The position numbers were made by a program, and so were the translations under genes. Positions 1 through 7,735 of a DNA stretch of 64,000 bases are shown here, one piece after another. The notes beneath the pieces were generated by a model. It was not told the DNA's origin. It made no database searches and saw only the letters and a program-made list of their open reading frames with translations. How positions within the stretch are numbered: the stretch's first letter is position 1; each line of letters opens with the position of its first letter. The DNA comes from Yonghaparkia sp. Root332 (GTDB lineage: Bacteria; Actinomycetota; Actinomycetes; Actinomycetales; Microbacteriaceae). The stretch spans positions 927,651-991,650 of the forward strand of contig NZ_LMCX01000001.1 in assembly GCF_001425665.1 (NCBI RefSeq), read 5' to 3'.

Positions 1-1617
1 GGCATCAACCGAGGACTCCCGGCGCTGCAGGGGCAGGGCGACTGGATGCCCGTGGTCCTGATCGTGTCCGCCTACGTTCTGACGGGCGTGGCCGGCGCGA
101 GCTTCATCGCGCTGTTCCAGGTGATGGCGGCGCGGCTGAGCCAGGCCATCCTGCTCGACCTGCGCAAGCGCGTGTTCCTGCACACCCAGCGGCTGTCGCT
201 CGAGTTCCACGAGTCGTACACCTCGGGGCGCATCATCGCGCGGCAGACGAGCGACCTCGACTCGATCCGCGAGCTGCTCGATGCGGGGCTCACGCAGCTC
301 GTCTCGGGCGCCCTCTACATGGGCTTCACCGCCGCCGCACTCGTGCTGCTCGACCCCACCTCGGGCCTCGTGCTCGCGGTCGCGCTCATCCCGCTCATCG
401 CGCTCACGCGGTGGTTCCAGGTGCGATCGCAGAAGCTCTTCCGGCAGACGCGCGTGGCCTCCGCGCGCCTCATCGTCCAGTTCGTCGAGACCATGACGGG
501 CATCCGCGCCGTCAAGGCGTTCCGGAAGGAGAAGCGCAACGAGGAGCACTTCGGCGGACTCGTCGAGGACTACCGGCACGCCAACGCGCGCGTGATCCAG
601 GTCTTCGGCATCTTCGATCCCGGGCTCGTGCTCATCGGCAACATCACGGTCGCGGCCGTGCTCCTCGTCGGGGCGTTCCGGATCATCGAGGGCGACCTGC
701 TCATCGGCTCGCTGCTCGGCATCGTTCTCTACACCCGTCGGTTCTTCGACCCGGCGGAGGAGATGGCGATGTTCTACAACTCGTACCAGTCGGCCGCCGC
801 CGCGCTCGAGAAGATCTCGGGCGTGCTCGAGGAGAAGCCGTCGGTGCCCGACCCCACGACGCCGATCGACCTGTGGAAGGCGCGCGGAGCCGTGCACTTC
901 GACCAGGTGCGCTTCTCGTACAACGACGACTCGGTCGTGCTGCCGCGCCTCGAGCTCACCATCCCGGCCGGGCAGACGATCGCGCTCGTCGGCACGACGG
1001 GGGCCGGCAAGTCGACGCTCGCGAAGCTCATCGCGCGCTTCTACGACCCCAGCGAGGGCGCGGTGACGCTCGACGGCGTCGACCTGCGGAAGCTGCACCC
1101 GAAGGATCTGCGGCGCGCGATCGTCATGGTCACGCAGGAGGCGTACCTGTTCTCCGGCACCGTCGCCGACAACATCGCGCTCGGCAAGCCCGAGGCGACG
1201 CGCGACGAGATCGTCGCGGCGGCGCGCGCGGTGGGGGCGCACGAGTTCATCGAGTCGCTGCCCGACGGGTACGACACCGACGTCAACAAGCGCGGCGGCC
1301 GCGTCTCGGCGGGGCAGCGGCAGCTGATCTCGTTCGCGCGGGCGTTCCTCGCCGACCCGGTCGTGCTGATCCTCGACGAGGCGACGGCGTCGCTCGACAT
1401 CCCGAGCGAGCGGCTCGTGCAGATCGGCCTGCAGACGCTGCTCGCCGACCGCACCGCGGTGATCATCGCGCACCGGCTCTCGACCGTCGCGATCGCCGAC
1501 CGCGTGCTCGTCATGGAGCACGGCGAGGTGATCGAGGACGGCACGCCGGCCGAGCTCATCGCCGGGTCGGGGAAGTTCGCGCAGCTGCACGCCGCCTGGC
1601 GCGAGTCGCTCGTCTAG
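1..1617 (+). CDS. ABC exporter half-transporter, permease fused to ATPase (5' end outside window)
   Basis: The reading frame is open from the first base, so the true start lies upstream; the ATG at 46 is internal. The first two thirds carry membrane segments of the exporter type, including an [11 protein letters not shown] coupling-helix motif and the [15 protein letters not shown] segment. The ATPase domain follows: Walker [10 protein letters not shown] at about nt 991-1017, Q-loop [10 protein letters not shown] near 1132, signature VSAGQRQ at 1303-1323 (a variant of LSGGQ), Walker [14 protein letters not shown] from 1360, and H-loop AHRLST near 1468. It should act as a homo- or heterodimeric exporter in the cytoplasmic membrane. 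The substrate cannot be read from the sequence. The variant signature suits one half of a heterodimer, whose partner may lie just upstream. Confidence 0.93.
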   Translation, partial: GINRGLPALQGQGDWMPVVLIVSAYVLTGVAGASFIALFQVMAARLSQAILLDLRKRVFLHTQRLSLEFHESYTSGRIIARQTSDLDSIRELLDAGLTQLVSGALYMGFTAAALVLLDPTSGLVLAVALIPLIALTRWFQVRSQKLFRQTRVASARLIVQFVETMTGIRAVKAFRKEKRNEEHFGGLVEDYRHANARVIQVFGIFDPGLVLIGNITVAAVLLVGAFRIIEGDLLIGSLLGIVLYTRRFFDPAEEMAMFYNSYQSAAAALEKISGVLEEKPSVPDPTTPIDLWKARGAVHFDQVRFSYNDDSVVLPRLELTIPAGQTIALVGTTGAGKSTLAKLIARFYDPSEGAVTLDGVDLRKLHPKDLRRAIVMVTQEAYLFSGTVADNIALGKPEATRDEIVAAARAVGAHEFIESLPDGYDTDVNKRGGRVSAGQRQLISFARAFLADPVVLILDEATASLDIPSERLVQIGLQTLLADRTAVIIAHRLSTVAIADRVLVMEHGEVIEDGTPAELIAGSGKFAQLHAAWRESLV

Positions 1618-1660
1618 GGGCTCTGCGGAAGGCGAGTCGCGCGGCGCGGTCGGCGCGCTC

Positions 1661-1698
1661 CGTCGGCGCGGTCGCGCTAGCGCTCGACCGCGCCGACG
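1661..1698. terminator. Bidirectional hairpin between convergent genes
   Basis: Two perfectly complementary 14-base arms, CGTCGGCGCGGTCG at 1661-1674 and its complement at 1685-1698, flank a 10-base loop. It lies between the convergent ABC transporter and amylase genes and overlaps the amylase stop codon. There is no U-tract. Bidirectional termination is inferred. Confidence 0.55.
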
Positions 1699-3164
1699 TG
1701 CAGCGCGACCACGCCGAGCCCCGGCACCTCGGCCGTGAATCGACCCTCGCCGTCGACCTCGATCACCTCGCCCGACACCGCGTCGGTGTACCGGCCGGCC
1801 ACGAGCGACGTGTCGAAGCTCGCCGTCGCGCCCGTGGCGCCCGCGTTGAAGGCGACGAACCCGTAGGCGCCGCGGCCGAATGCCGTGACGCTGCGCAGCT
1901 CGCGCGCCTCGAACTCGGTCGCGTCGGTGAGAGGAGCGTCTCCGACCGCGGCGCGGAAGGCGAGCATGCCGCGCACGAGATCCCAGCTCTGCGGGCACAC
2001 CCAGGTGCCGGGCTCGTAGCGCGGACGCGGCTCGGCGGGGGCCTCCGCGCAGGAGGCGTCGATGACGCGACCGGAGTCGTCGGCCGGCGCCCCGGCATCC
2101 CGCCCCTCGAAGGCGTAGCCCGAGGTCAGCTGCGGCGTTCCGTACGGGTGGGCGAGGAGGAACGCCGTCGCGAGGGCGTACGCCTCGCCGTCCTTGTACG
2201 AGAGCGTCTCGCCGTTGCGCTCGGTGTCGTGATTGTCGACGAAGGCGATCGCCTGCTCGCTCGGCAGGGTGCGGCCCTCGGGGCCGAAGCGCACCTCGGG
2301 GTTGAGCGCGCCGGTCTCGATCATGCTCGTGAGGGTGCGGGCGTAGGCGAACTCCCATACGGGGCCGGTCGCTGCGTAGTCCTCCGGCTGGATGGGCTCG
2401 CCCTGGCCGCGGATGACCTCCTGGTAGACGCGCGTGCCCTCCGGGAGGCCGTCGACGATCGCGGCGATGTCCTCCGGCGGCATGTGCTTCGCGGCGTCGA
2501 TGCGGAAGCCCGCGACGCCGAGCGACAGCAGGTCGTCGAGGTAGGCGCGCAGCCGCTCGCGCACCCGGTCGGTCTCGGTCGCGAGGTCGGCGAGGTTCAC
2601 GAGCTCGCAGCGCTGCACCTCGGCGCGGTCGCGGTAGTCGATGATGTCGCCCGTCGGAGACTCGGTGCAGGAGTGGAAGTCCGCAGGCGTGAACAGCCCC
2701 GGGTAGCGGTAGTGCTCGTACGCGCTGCCCGCCCAGCCGACGCCGGGGTCGTCCTGCCCCGACATGTGGTTGATGACGGCGTCGGCGACGACATCGACGC
2801 CGGCCTCGCCGCACGACTCGACCATGGCCGCGAACTGCTCGCGCGAGCCGAGCCGCGACTCGATGCGGTGCGACACCGGCTGGTACGCGACCCACCACTG
2901 CGGCCCGACGACGTGCTCCTGCGGCGGGCTCGTCAGCACCCAGTCGATGCCGATCTCGCCCAGGGCCGGGCATTCCGCGGCGATCGCATCCCACGTCCAC
3001 TGGAACATGAGGATGCCCGCATCGCGCCGATCCTGCGGCTCCGGCGGCTGCGAGGCCGGGGTGCAGGCCGCGAGCACGAGCAGCACGGAGGCGGCGAGCC
3101 CCGCGAGCGCGGTGCGCGCGCGGCGGCGGGCGGCCGGAGGTCGAGCGGGTCGGGTGCGGCGCAT
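1677..3164 (-). CDS. Secreted GH13 alpha-amylase, lipoprotein
   Basis: A 495-residue glycoside hydrolase family 13 enzyme expected to cut internal alpha-1,4 bonds of starch-like glucans at the outer membrane face. The start chosen is the ATG at 3164, preceded by AAGGAG about 7 bases upstream. The N-terminus has an Arg-rich segment, a hydrophobic stretch and a lipobox L31-A-A-C34. All four GH13 signature regions are visible: DAVINH with D128, N132 and H133; GFRIDAAKH with nucleophile D223; YQEV with acid/base E249; and VDNHD with D313. It ends with a beta-rich domain C. A perfect 14-bp palindrome lies 23 bases upstream of the start and suggests carbohydrate-responsive repression by a LacI-family regulator. 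Confidence 0.93.
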   Translation of the reverse strand: MRRTRPARPPAARRRARTALAGLAASVLLVLAACTPASQPPEPQDRRDAGILMFQWTWDAIAAECPALGEIGIDWVLTSPPQEHVVGPQWWVAYQPVSHRIESRLGSREQFAAMVESCGEAGVDVVADAVINHMSGQDDPGVGWAGSAYEHYRYPGLFTPADFHSCTESPTGDIIDYRDRAEVQRCELVNLADLATETDRVRERLRAYLDDLLSLGVAGFRIDAAKHMPPEDIAAIVDGLPEGTRVYQEVIRGQGEPIQPEDYAATGPVWEFAYARTLTSMIETGALNPEVRFGPEGRTLPSEQAIAFVDNHDTERNGETLSYKDGEAYALATAFLLAHPYGTPQLTSGYAFEGRDAGAPADDSGRVIDASCAEAPAEPRPRYEPGTWVCPQSWDLVRGMLAFRAAVGDAPLTDATEFEARELRSVTAFGRGAYGFVAFNAGATGATASFDTSLVAGRYTDAVSGEVIEVDGEGRFTAEVPGLGVVALHVGAVER

Positions 3165-3186
3165 CGGGACACTCCTTCGTGCAGTC

Positions 3187-3200
3187 TGCAAGCGCTTGCA
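3187..3200. promoter_or_regulatory. LacI-family operator upstream of alpha-amylase
   Basis: TGCAAGCGCTTGCA is a perfect palindrome with the central CG typical of LacI/MalR/CcpA-type sites. It lies immediately upstream of the amylase ribosome binding site, where a bound repressor would block transcription. No LacI-family gene is present in this window, so the regulator is encoded elsewhere. Confidence 0.8.
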
Positions 3201-3241
3201 CAGAGTGTACGGTGCGCCGGGCATCCCGCCCATCGCGCCGC

Positions 3242-3568
3242 TCAGCTGAAGCGGTGCCGCGCCTGCGCGAGATCGATGCGGTAGGCGTCGGGCTCGCCGC
3301 GGTCCCCGACCCAGCGCAGGGGAGTGCCCTCGCGCTCGTAGTGCTCGAGCGCCTCGACCTCGTGGCCCGCGGGCGGGCGGCCGTCGGATCCGATGACGCG
3401 CCACCAGGGACCGGTGCCGTCGGAGGTGGCGAGGATGCGCCCGACCGCTCGGGCGCCCAGCGAGCCGAGCTCGGCGGCGACGTCGCCGTAGGTCATGACC
3501 CGACCGGCGGGGATGTCGCCGACGATGACGTGCACGAACGCCGCGAAGTCGAGGGGCGACTCGCTCAT
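3242..3568 (-). CDS. Alkyltransferase-like (ATL) DNA repair protein, MGMT family
   Basis: A 108-residue protein matching the DNA-binding domain of O6-alkylguanine-DNA alkyltransferases: IPAGRVMTYGDVAAELG, with Y27 in the helix-turn-helix and R40 at the Arg-finger position. The alkyl-acceptor motif PCHRV is replaced by P-W55-W56-R-V, so the reactive Cys is a Trp. Proteins of this kind do not transfer alkyl groups. They bind O6-alkylguanine and flag it for nucleotide excision repair. The length is normal for ATL proteins, so the Cys loss is a family feature and not damage. It sits 58 bases downstream of a GNAT gene on the same strand. Confidence 0.88.
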   Translation of the reverse strand: MSESPLDFAAFVHVIVGDIPAGRVMTYGDVAAELGSLGARAVGRILATSDGTGPWWRVIGSDGRPPAGHEVEALEHYEREGTPLRWVGDRGEPDAYRIDLAQARHRFS

Positions 3569-3626
3569 GTGCGACCGCGCTCGGGCCGGGAGAGGGCGTC
3601 CGCGCGTATCGGGCGGGTCTCGCGCA

Positions 3627-4079
3627 TCAGACGGGCAGCGACCCGATCTTCTCGCCGTACTCCGTCTCGCCGACCTCCTCGAATCCGAGTCGGCGGAAGA
3701 ACTCGCCCGGGCCCTCCTCGCCGGTCTCCCAGATGACGGTCACGGTCTCGAAGCCGCGTGAGCGGGCTTCCTGGGCGAGCTCGCGCACTGCGAACCGCCC
3801 GACGCCGCGACCCTGCTTGGTGGCGTCGACGTTGATGCGCCAGATGCAGCTGCGGAACTCGGGCTTCTCGTGATCGGGGTCGAAGTTGCCGCGGATGAAG
3901 CCCACGACCTCCTCCCCGTCGAGCACGACGCGCGCCCACGTCGTGGTCGGGTTGAGGTACGCGTCAGCGGCCGAGTACGAGACGGGAGTGACGAACTGCT
4001 CCTGCCCGGGCCGCAGGGTCAGGCCGTTCGCGGCCACGATGGTCTTCGCCGACAGTTCTTCCAGTCTCAGATCGCCCAT
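3627..4079 (-). CDS. GNAT acetyltransferase, possibly spermidine/polyamine type
   Basis: A 150-residue GCN5-related acetyltransferase. The acetyl-CoA site is recognisable: FRSCIWRINVDATKQGRGVGRFAVREL contains the R/Q-x-x-G-x-G/A loop, and EEGPGEFFRRLGFEEVGE matches motif B. The N-terminal region with Q-x-FV followed by S-x-A-x-A-Y is like BltD/PaiA polyamine acetyltransferases, so a polyamine or a related amine is a plausible substrate; this part is inference. ATG 4079 is preferred to an upstream ATG at 4112 because homology begins here and a TACCCT hexamer ends 6 bases upstream, as expected for a leaderless mRNA. Confidence 0.8.
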   Translation of the reverse strand: MGDLRLEELSAKTIVAANGLTLRPGQEQFVTPVSYSAADAYLNPTTTWARVVLDGEEVVGFIRGNFDPDHEKPEFRSCIWRINVDATKQGRGVGRFAVRELAQEARSRGFETVTVIWETGEEGPGEFFRRLGFEEVGETEYGEKIGSLPV

Positions 4080-4085
4080 GACCCC

Positions 4086-4091
4086 AGGGTA
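4086..4091 (-). promoter_or_regulatory. Probable -10 box, leaderless GNAT gene
   Basis: On the minus strand TACCCT ends 6 bases before the ATG at 4079. This would place the transcription start at the A of the start codon. No ribosome binding site is seen. Confidence 0.4.
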
Positions 4092-4124
4092 GTCAGAACG
4101 TGCGCCGAGCATCCGACCGATTTA

Positions 4125-4138
4125 TCTCGACGTCGAGA
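4125..4138. promoter_or_regulatory. Palindromic operator upstream of icd, MarR-like
   Basis: TCTCGACGTCGAGA is a perfect 14-bp palindrome about 115 bases before the icd start. It abuts a possible -35 element. The AT-flanked TCTCGA/TCGAGA form resembles MarR-family sites. TamR, a MarR-type regulator of citric-acid-cycle genes in Streptomyces, is one candidate from family knowledge, but the regulator is not in this window. Confidence 0.55.
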
Positions 4139-4161
4139 CAGATGACCCGACGCGGTAGGAT
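4133..4161 (+). promoter_or_regulatory. Possible icd promoter
   Basis: TCGAGA at 4133-4138 and TAGGAT at 4156-4161 are separated by 17 bases. The -35 overlaps the 4125-4138 palindrome, so a bound regulator would compete with RNA polymerase. Confidence 0.35.
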
Positions 4162-4253
4162 CGAGCCGGGCCTCACCGTGCCCCCGATCGGCCGCCATCG
4201 CGGCCCCGGGCCGTCGACCACCTCGACGCCCGTGAACGTGCGAAAGGATCCCT

Positions 4254-5471
4254 GTGCAGAAGATCAAGGTCGAAGGCACCGTCGTCGAGCTCGACGGCGA
4301 CGAGATGACCCGCATCATCTGGCAGTTCATCAAGGACCGCCTCATCCACCCGTACCTCGATGTGACGCTCGAGTACTACGACCTCGGCATCCAGCACCGC
4401 GACGAGACCGACGACCAGGTCACGATCGACGCGGCCCACGCCATCCAGAAGCACGGCGTCGGCGTGAAGTGCGCGACGATCACGCCCGACGAGGCGCGCG
4501 TCGAGGAGTTCGGCCTCAAGAAGATGTGGAAGAGCCCCAACGGCACGATCCGCAACATCCTCGGCGGCGTCATCTTCCGCGAGCCGATCATCATCTCGAA
4601 CATCCCGCGCCTCGTGCCCGGCTGGAACAAGCCGATCATCATCGGCCGCCACGCGTTCGGCGACCAGTACCGCGCGACCGACTTCCTCTTCAAGGGCAAG
4701 GGCACGCTGACGGTCGAGTTCACGCCGGAGGACGGCTCCGAGCCGCAGAAGTTCGAGGTCTACCAGTCGCCCGGCGACGGCATCGCGCAGGTGCAGTACA
4801 ACCTCGACGCGTCGATCCGCGACTTCGCCCGGGCCTCGCTCAACTACGGCCTCGCGCGCAACTACCCCGTGTACCTCTCGACGAAGAACACGATCCTGAA
4901 GGCCTACGACGGCCGCTTCAAGGACATCTTCCAGGAGATCTACGACGCCGAGTTCAAGGACCAGTTCGAGGCCGCCGGCATCACCTACGAGCACCGCCTC
5001 ATCGACGACATGGTCGCCTCGGCCATGAAGTGGGAGGGCGGCTACGTCTGGGCCTGCAAGAACTACGACGGCGACGTGCAGTCCGACACCGTCGCGCAGG
5101 GCTTCGGCTCGCTCGGCCTCATGACGAGCGTGCTGACGACGCCCGACGGCAAGATCGTCGAGGCCGAGGCGGCCCACGGCACGGTCACGCGCCACTACCG
5201 CCAGCACCAGCAGGGCAAGCCGACCTCGACGAACCCGATCGCGTCGATCTTCGCGTGGACGCGCGGCCTCATGCACCGCGGCAAGCTCGACGGCAACGCC
5301 GAGCTCATCACCTTCGCCGAGACCCTCGAGGACGTCGTCATCACGACCGTCGAGAGCGGCAAGATGACGAAGGACCTCGCGCTGCTCGTGAGCCCCGACC
5401 AGGCGTGGATGACCACCGAGGACTTCCTCGAGGCCCTCGACGAGAACCTGAAGCAGCGCCTCGGCGCCTAG
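4254..5471 (+). CDS. icd: NADP-dependent isocitrate dehydrogenase, homodimeric type
   Basis: A 405-residue cytoplasmic enzyme of the citric acid cycle that converts isocitrate to 2-oxoglutarate and CO2 with production of NADPH. GTG 4254 is the start, preceded by AAAGGA about 6 bases upstream. The sequence [19 protein letters not shown] and the substrate-binding [13 protein letters not shown] are diagnostic of the eukaryote-like homodimeric NADP-IDH. Metal and substrate residues sit in [31 protein letters not shown], and NADP contacts in [12 protein letters not shown]. Full length for this type (about 405 residues). It is a single-gene unit, closed by a perfect 14-bp hairpin and preceded by a palindromic operator. 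Confidence 0.98.
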   Translation: MQKIKVEGTVVELDGDEMTRIIWQFIKDRLIHPYLDVTLEYYDLGIQHRDETDDQVTIDAAHAIQKHGVGVKCATITPDEARVEEFGLKKMWKSPNGTIRNILGGVIFREPIIISNIPRLVPGWNKPIIIGRHAFGDQYRATDFLFKGKGTLTVEFTPEDGSEPQKFEVYQSPGDGIAQVQYNLDASIRDFARASLNYGLARNYPVYLSTKNTILKAYDGRFKDIFQEIYDAEFKDQFEAAGITYEHRLIDDMVASAMKWEGGYVWACKNYDGDVQSDTVAQGFGSLGLMTSVLTTPDGKIVEAEAAHGTVTRHYRQHQQGKPTSTNPIASIFAWTRGLMHRGKLDGNAELITFAETLEDVVITTVESGKMTKDLALLVSPDQAWMTTEDFLEALDENLKQRLGA

Positions 5472-5486
5472 CCGACCGAGAACGAC

Positions 5487-5519
5487 CGGATGCCCGTGGC
5501 CGCGTGCCACGGGCATCCG
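5487..5519 (+). terminator. icd terminator hairpin
   Basis: CGGATGCCCGTGGC at 5487-5500 pairs perfectly with 5506-5519 around the loop CGCGT. It starts 16 bases after the icd stop. It lacks a U-run, which is common for terminators in high-GC actinobacteria. Confidence 0.75.
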
Positions 5520-5543
5520 TCGTCTGCGGCGACTTGCGCGCAT

Positions 5544-5559
5544 ATACCCCCCGGGGTAT
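5544..5559. promoter_or_regulatory. CsoR-type metal operator
   Basis: ATACCCCCCGGGGTAT has arms ATACCCC and GGGGTAT with a 2-base centre. It closely matches the TACCC-N-GGGTA pattern bound by actinobacterial CsoR-family Cu(I) or metal repressors. It lies 50 bases before the Cys-rich mini-gene at 5609. No csoR gene is present in the window. Confidence 0.75.
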
Positions 5560-5608
5560 TCTGACGCCACGGGCCGAACCGACGCCCCCTCCACCGGAAG
5601 GAACCACC

Positions 5609-5725
5609 ATGTGCTCTCCCGCCCGCTGCGACCGTTGCGGCAAGACCACCTGGGCCGGCTGCGGCCAGCACATCGAGCAGGCGCTCGAGGGAGTCCCCGC
5701 CGAGCAGCGCTGCACCTGCGACTGA
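5609..5725 (+). CDS. Cys-rich 38-residue protein, possible metal-binding peptide
   Basis: A very small protein with six cysteines (C2, C7, C10, C18, C35, C37) and one histidine (H21). They are arranged as C-x4-C-x2-C-x7-C-x2-H, followed by a C-terminal C-x-C. ATG 5609 follows GGAAGGAA at 5595-5602, an excellent ribosome binding site, so it is very probably translated. The CsoR-like palindrome in front and the metal ATPase gene behind suggest metal binding, sensing or delivery; that is inference. Similar short proteins occur in other actinobacteria as hypothetical proteins. The function has not been established to my knowledge. Confidence 0.8.
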   Translation: MCSPARCDRCGKTTWAGCGQHIEQALEGVPAEQRCTCD

Positions 5726-5743
5726 CGCGCACGGTGCGCGTCA
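5723..5743 (+). repeat. Palindrome at the end of the Cys-rich gene
   Basis: Ten-base arms TGACGCGCAC and GTGCGCGTCA flank a single central G. The left arm begins with the stop codon of the Cys-rich gene. Folded with a 3-base loop it makes a 9-bp hairpin, which could attenuate read-through into the ATPase gene at 5810. Confidence 0.6.
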
Positions 5744-5809
5744 CGAGGTTGCCCGGTCCGGGACGGACGACTCTGGCGCCCGCCCCCTCGGCACGATAGA
5801 CCTGGGAGC

Positions 5810-7735
5810 GTGACCCGCGTCCTCGACCTCGCCCGCCGCATGCCCCTCGTGGCCCTCGCGCTCGTCATCGGCGCGATCGGGCTCGGGCTTCTCGCCGCCG
5901 GCGCGGAGCCCGCGGCGCGGTGGGGCATCTCGATCTTCGCGCTGACCGTCGCCGCGATCGAGGCGGTCCGCATGATCAGGGGGCTGCTCTCCGGGCAGTT
6001 CGGTCTCGACATCCTCGCCGTCACCGCGATCGTCAGCACGGTGGTCGTCGGCGAGTACTGGGCGAGCCTCGTGATCGTGCTCATGCTCGCCGGCGGCGAG
6101 GGGCTCGAGCTCGCCGCGGCCGGTCGCGCCCAGCGCGAGCTGCGCGCGCTGCTCGACCGCGTTCCGCAGCTCGCGCACCGCATCGACTCTACGGGCGCGA
6201 TCACCGACGTGCCCGCGGCGGATGTCCGGGTCGGCGACCGCCTGCTGGTGCGGCCCGCCGAGATCGTGCCCGTCGACGCCGAGCTCACGAGCGCGCATGG
6301 CGAGTTCGACGAGTCGTCGCTCACGGGGGAGAGCCTGCCCGTGGAGAAGGCGGCGGGCGACCTCGTGCTGAGCGGGTCGGTGAACGGCTCGGCCGCGCTC
6401 GAGGTCGTCGCGGCGGCCGCCGCGGTCGACAGCCAGTACCAGCGCATCGTCGAGCTCGTCCGCGAGGCCTCCAGCAGCAAGGCGCCGCTGGTGCGGCTCG
6501 CCGACCGCTACGCGCTGCCGTTCACGGCCGTGTCGCTCGGCATCGCGGGCGTCGCATGGGCATTGAGCGGCGACCCCGTGCGCTTCGCCGAGGTGCTCGT
6601 CGTCGCGACCCCGTGCCCCCTGCTCATCGCCGCGCCCGTCGCGTTCATGGGCGGCATGAGCAGCGCCGCGAAGCGCGGCATCGTCATGAAGAGCGCGGCC
6701 TCGCTCGAGAAGCTCGCGCGCGCCCGCACGGTCGCCTTCGACAAGACGGGCACGCTGACCGCGGGCCGCCCGGAGGTCGTCGGCGTCCACCCCCGTGACG
6801 GGCTCGCCGCCGACGAGCTGCTGCGCCTCGTGGGCTCGGCCGAGCGGTACTCGTCGCACGTTCTCGCCGCCTCGCTCGAGCAGGCCGCGGTCGAGCGCGG
6901 CCTCGCACTCGCGGAGTCGGCCGACGCCCGCGAGGTCGCGACCTTCGGAGTCACGGCGACGGTCGACGGCCGCAGCGTCGTCGTCGGCAAGCCGGCCTTC
7001 GTCGCCGAGCACGCGCCCGACCTCGAGCGGGTGACGACGGCGAGCGGCGAGGCCGTCGTCTACGCCGCGATCGACGGGCGCTTCGCCGGCACCCTCGTGC
7101 TGCGTGACGGCGTGCGCGGCGACGCCGCCGCGACGCTCGATGCTCTCGCCCGCCTCGGGGTGACGCGCACGCTCATGGTGACGGGCGACGTCGAGGCGAC
7201 CGCGCGGCCGATCGCCGACGCGCTCGGCATCGACGAGCTGCACGCCGAGTGCCTCCCGGAGGACAAGGTCCGGCTCATCCGAGAGGCCCGCCCGCGCCCC
7301 GTCGTCATGGTCGGCGACGGCGTCAACGACGCGCCCGTCCTCGCCGTCTCCGACGTCGGCATCGCGATGGGGGCGAAGGGCTCGACTGCGGCGAGCGAGT
7401 CGGCGGATGTCGTGATCCTGCTGGACGACGTCTCGCGCGTCGCGCGCGCCGTCGCCATCGGGCACCGCACGGTGCGCATCGCCCTGCAGAGCATCTGGCT
7501 CGGCATCGCGATCTCGATCGGGCTCATGATCGTGGCGTCGATCGGGCTCCTGCCCGCGATCGCGGGAGCCGCGCTGCAGGAGGTCGTCGACCTCGTCGCC
7601 ATCCTGGGCGCGCTGCGCGCCGTGCGGGCCGGAGCGGCGCCCGTGCCCGGTCTCGACGATGCGCCGCGGGCGCGCCCGGCCGCGGCGCGAGAGTCACTCG
7701 TCGACGACGAGCCGGCTCAGTACCCCGCGAAGTAG
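5810..7735 (+). CDS. P1B-type heavy-metal translocating ATPase with TPC motif
   Basis: A 641-residue membrane pump of the P-type ATPase family. GTG 5810 has GGGAG just upstream. Visible motifs are TGES at T172, phosphorylation site DKTGT at D311, GDGVNDAPVL near 505 and paired C-terminal membrane helices. The metal-site motif in the membrane is T267-P-C269-P, not the CPC of Cu or Zn exporters, and there is no N-terminal metal-binding domain. TPC has been associated with the P1B-5 group (Ni/Fe-type), but the C-terminal hemerythrin domain of that group is absent, so the metal is uncertain. The nucleotide-binding His is in SSHVLA, where most P1B pumps have HP. It lies 84 bases after the Cys-rich gene and probably belongs to the same metal regulon. 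Confidence 0.92.
   Translation: MTRVLDLARRMPLVALALVIGAIGLGLLAAGAEPAARWGISIFALTVAAIEAVRMIRGLLSGQFGLDILAVTAIVSTVVVGEYWASLVIVLMLAGGEGLELAAAGRAQRELRALLDRVPQLAHRIDSTGAITDVPAADVRVGDRLLVRPAEIVPVDAELTSAHGEFDESSLTGESLPVEKAAGDLVLSGSVNGSAALEVVAAAAAVDSQYQRIVELVREASSSKAPLVRLADRYALPFTAVSLGIAGVAWALSGDPVRFAEVLVVATPCPLLIAAPVAFMGGMSSAAKRGIVMKSAASLEKLARARTVAFDKTGTLTAGRPEVVGVHPRDGLAADELLRLVGSAERYSSHVLAASLEQAAVERGLALAESADAREVATFGVTATVDGRSVVVGKPAFVAEHAPDLERVTTASGEAVVYAAIDGRFAGTLVLRDGVRGDAAATLDALARLGVTRTLMVTGDVEATARPIADALGIDELHAECLPEDKVRLIREARPRPVVMVGDGVNDAPVLAVSDVGIAMGAKGSTAASESADVVILLDDVSRVARAVAIGHRTVRIALQSIWLGIAISIGLMIVASIGLLPAIAGAALQEVVDLVAILGALRAVRAGAAPVPGLDDAPRARPAAARESLVDDEPAQYPAK

Noticed and set aside
411-3284. 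A 957-codon open frame on the plus strand covering the ABC transporter end and the amylase
   Set aside because: It is an Arg/Ala-rich antisense or out-of-frame shadow typical of high-GC DNA. The real genes in other frames have full motif sets.
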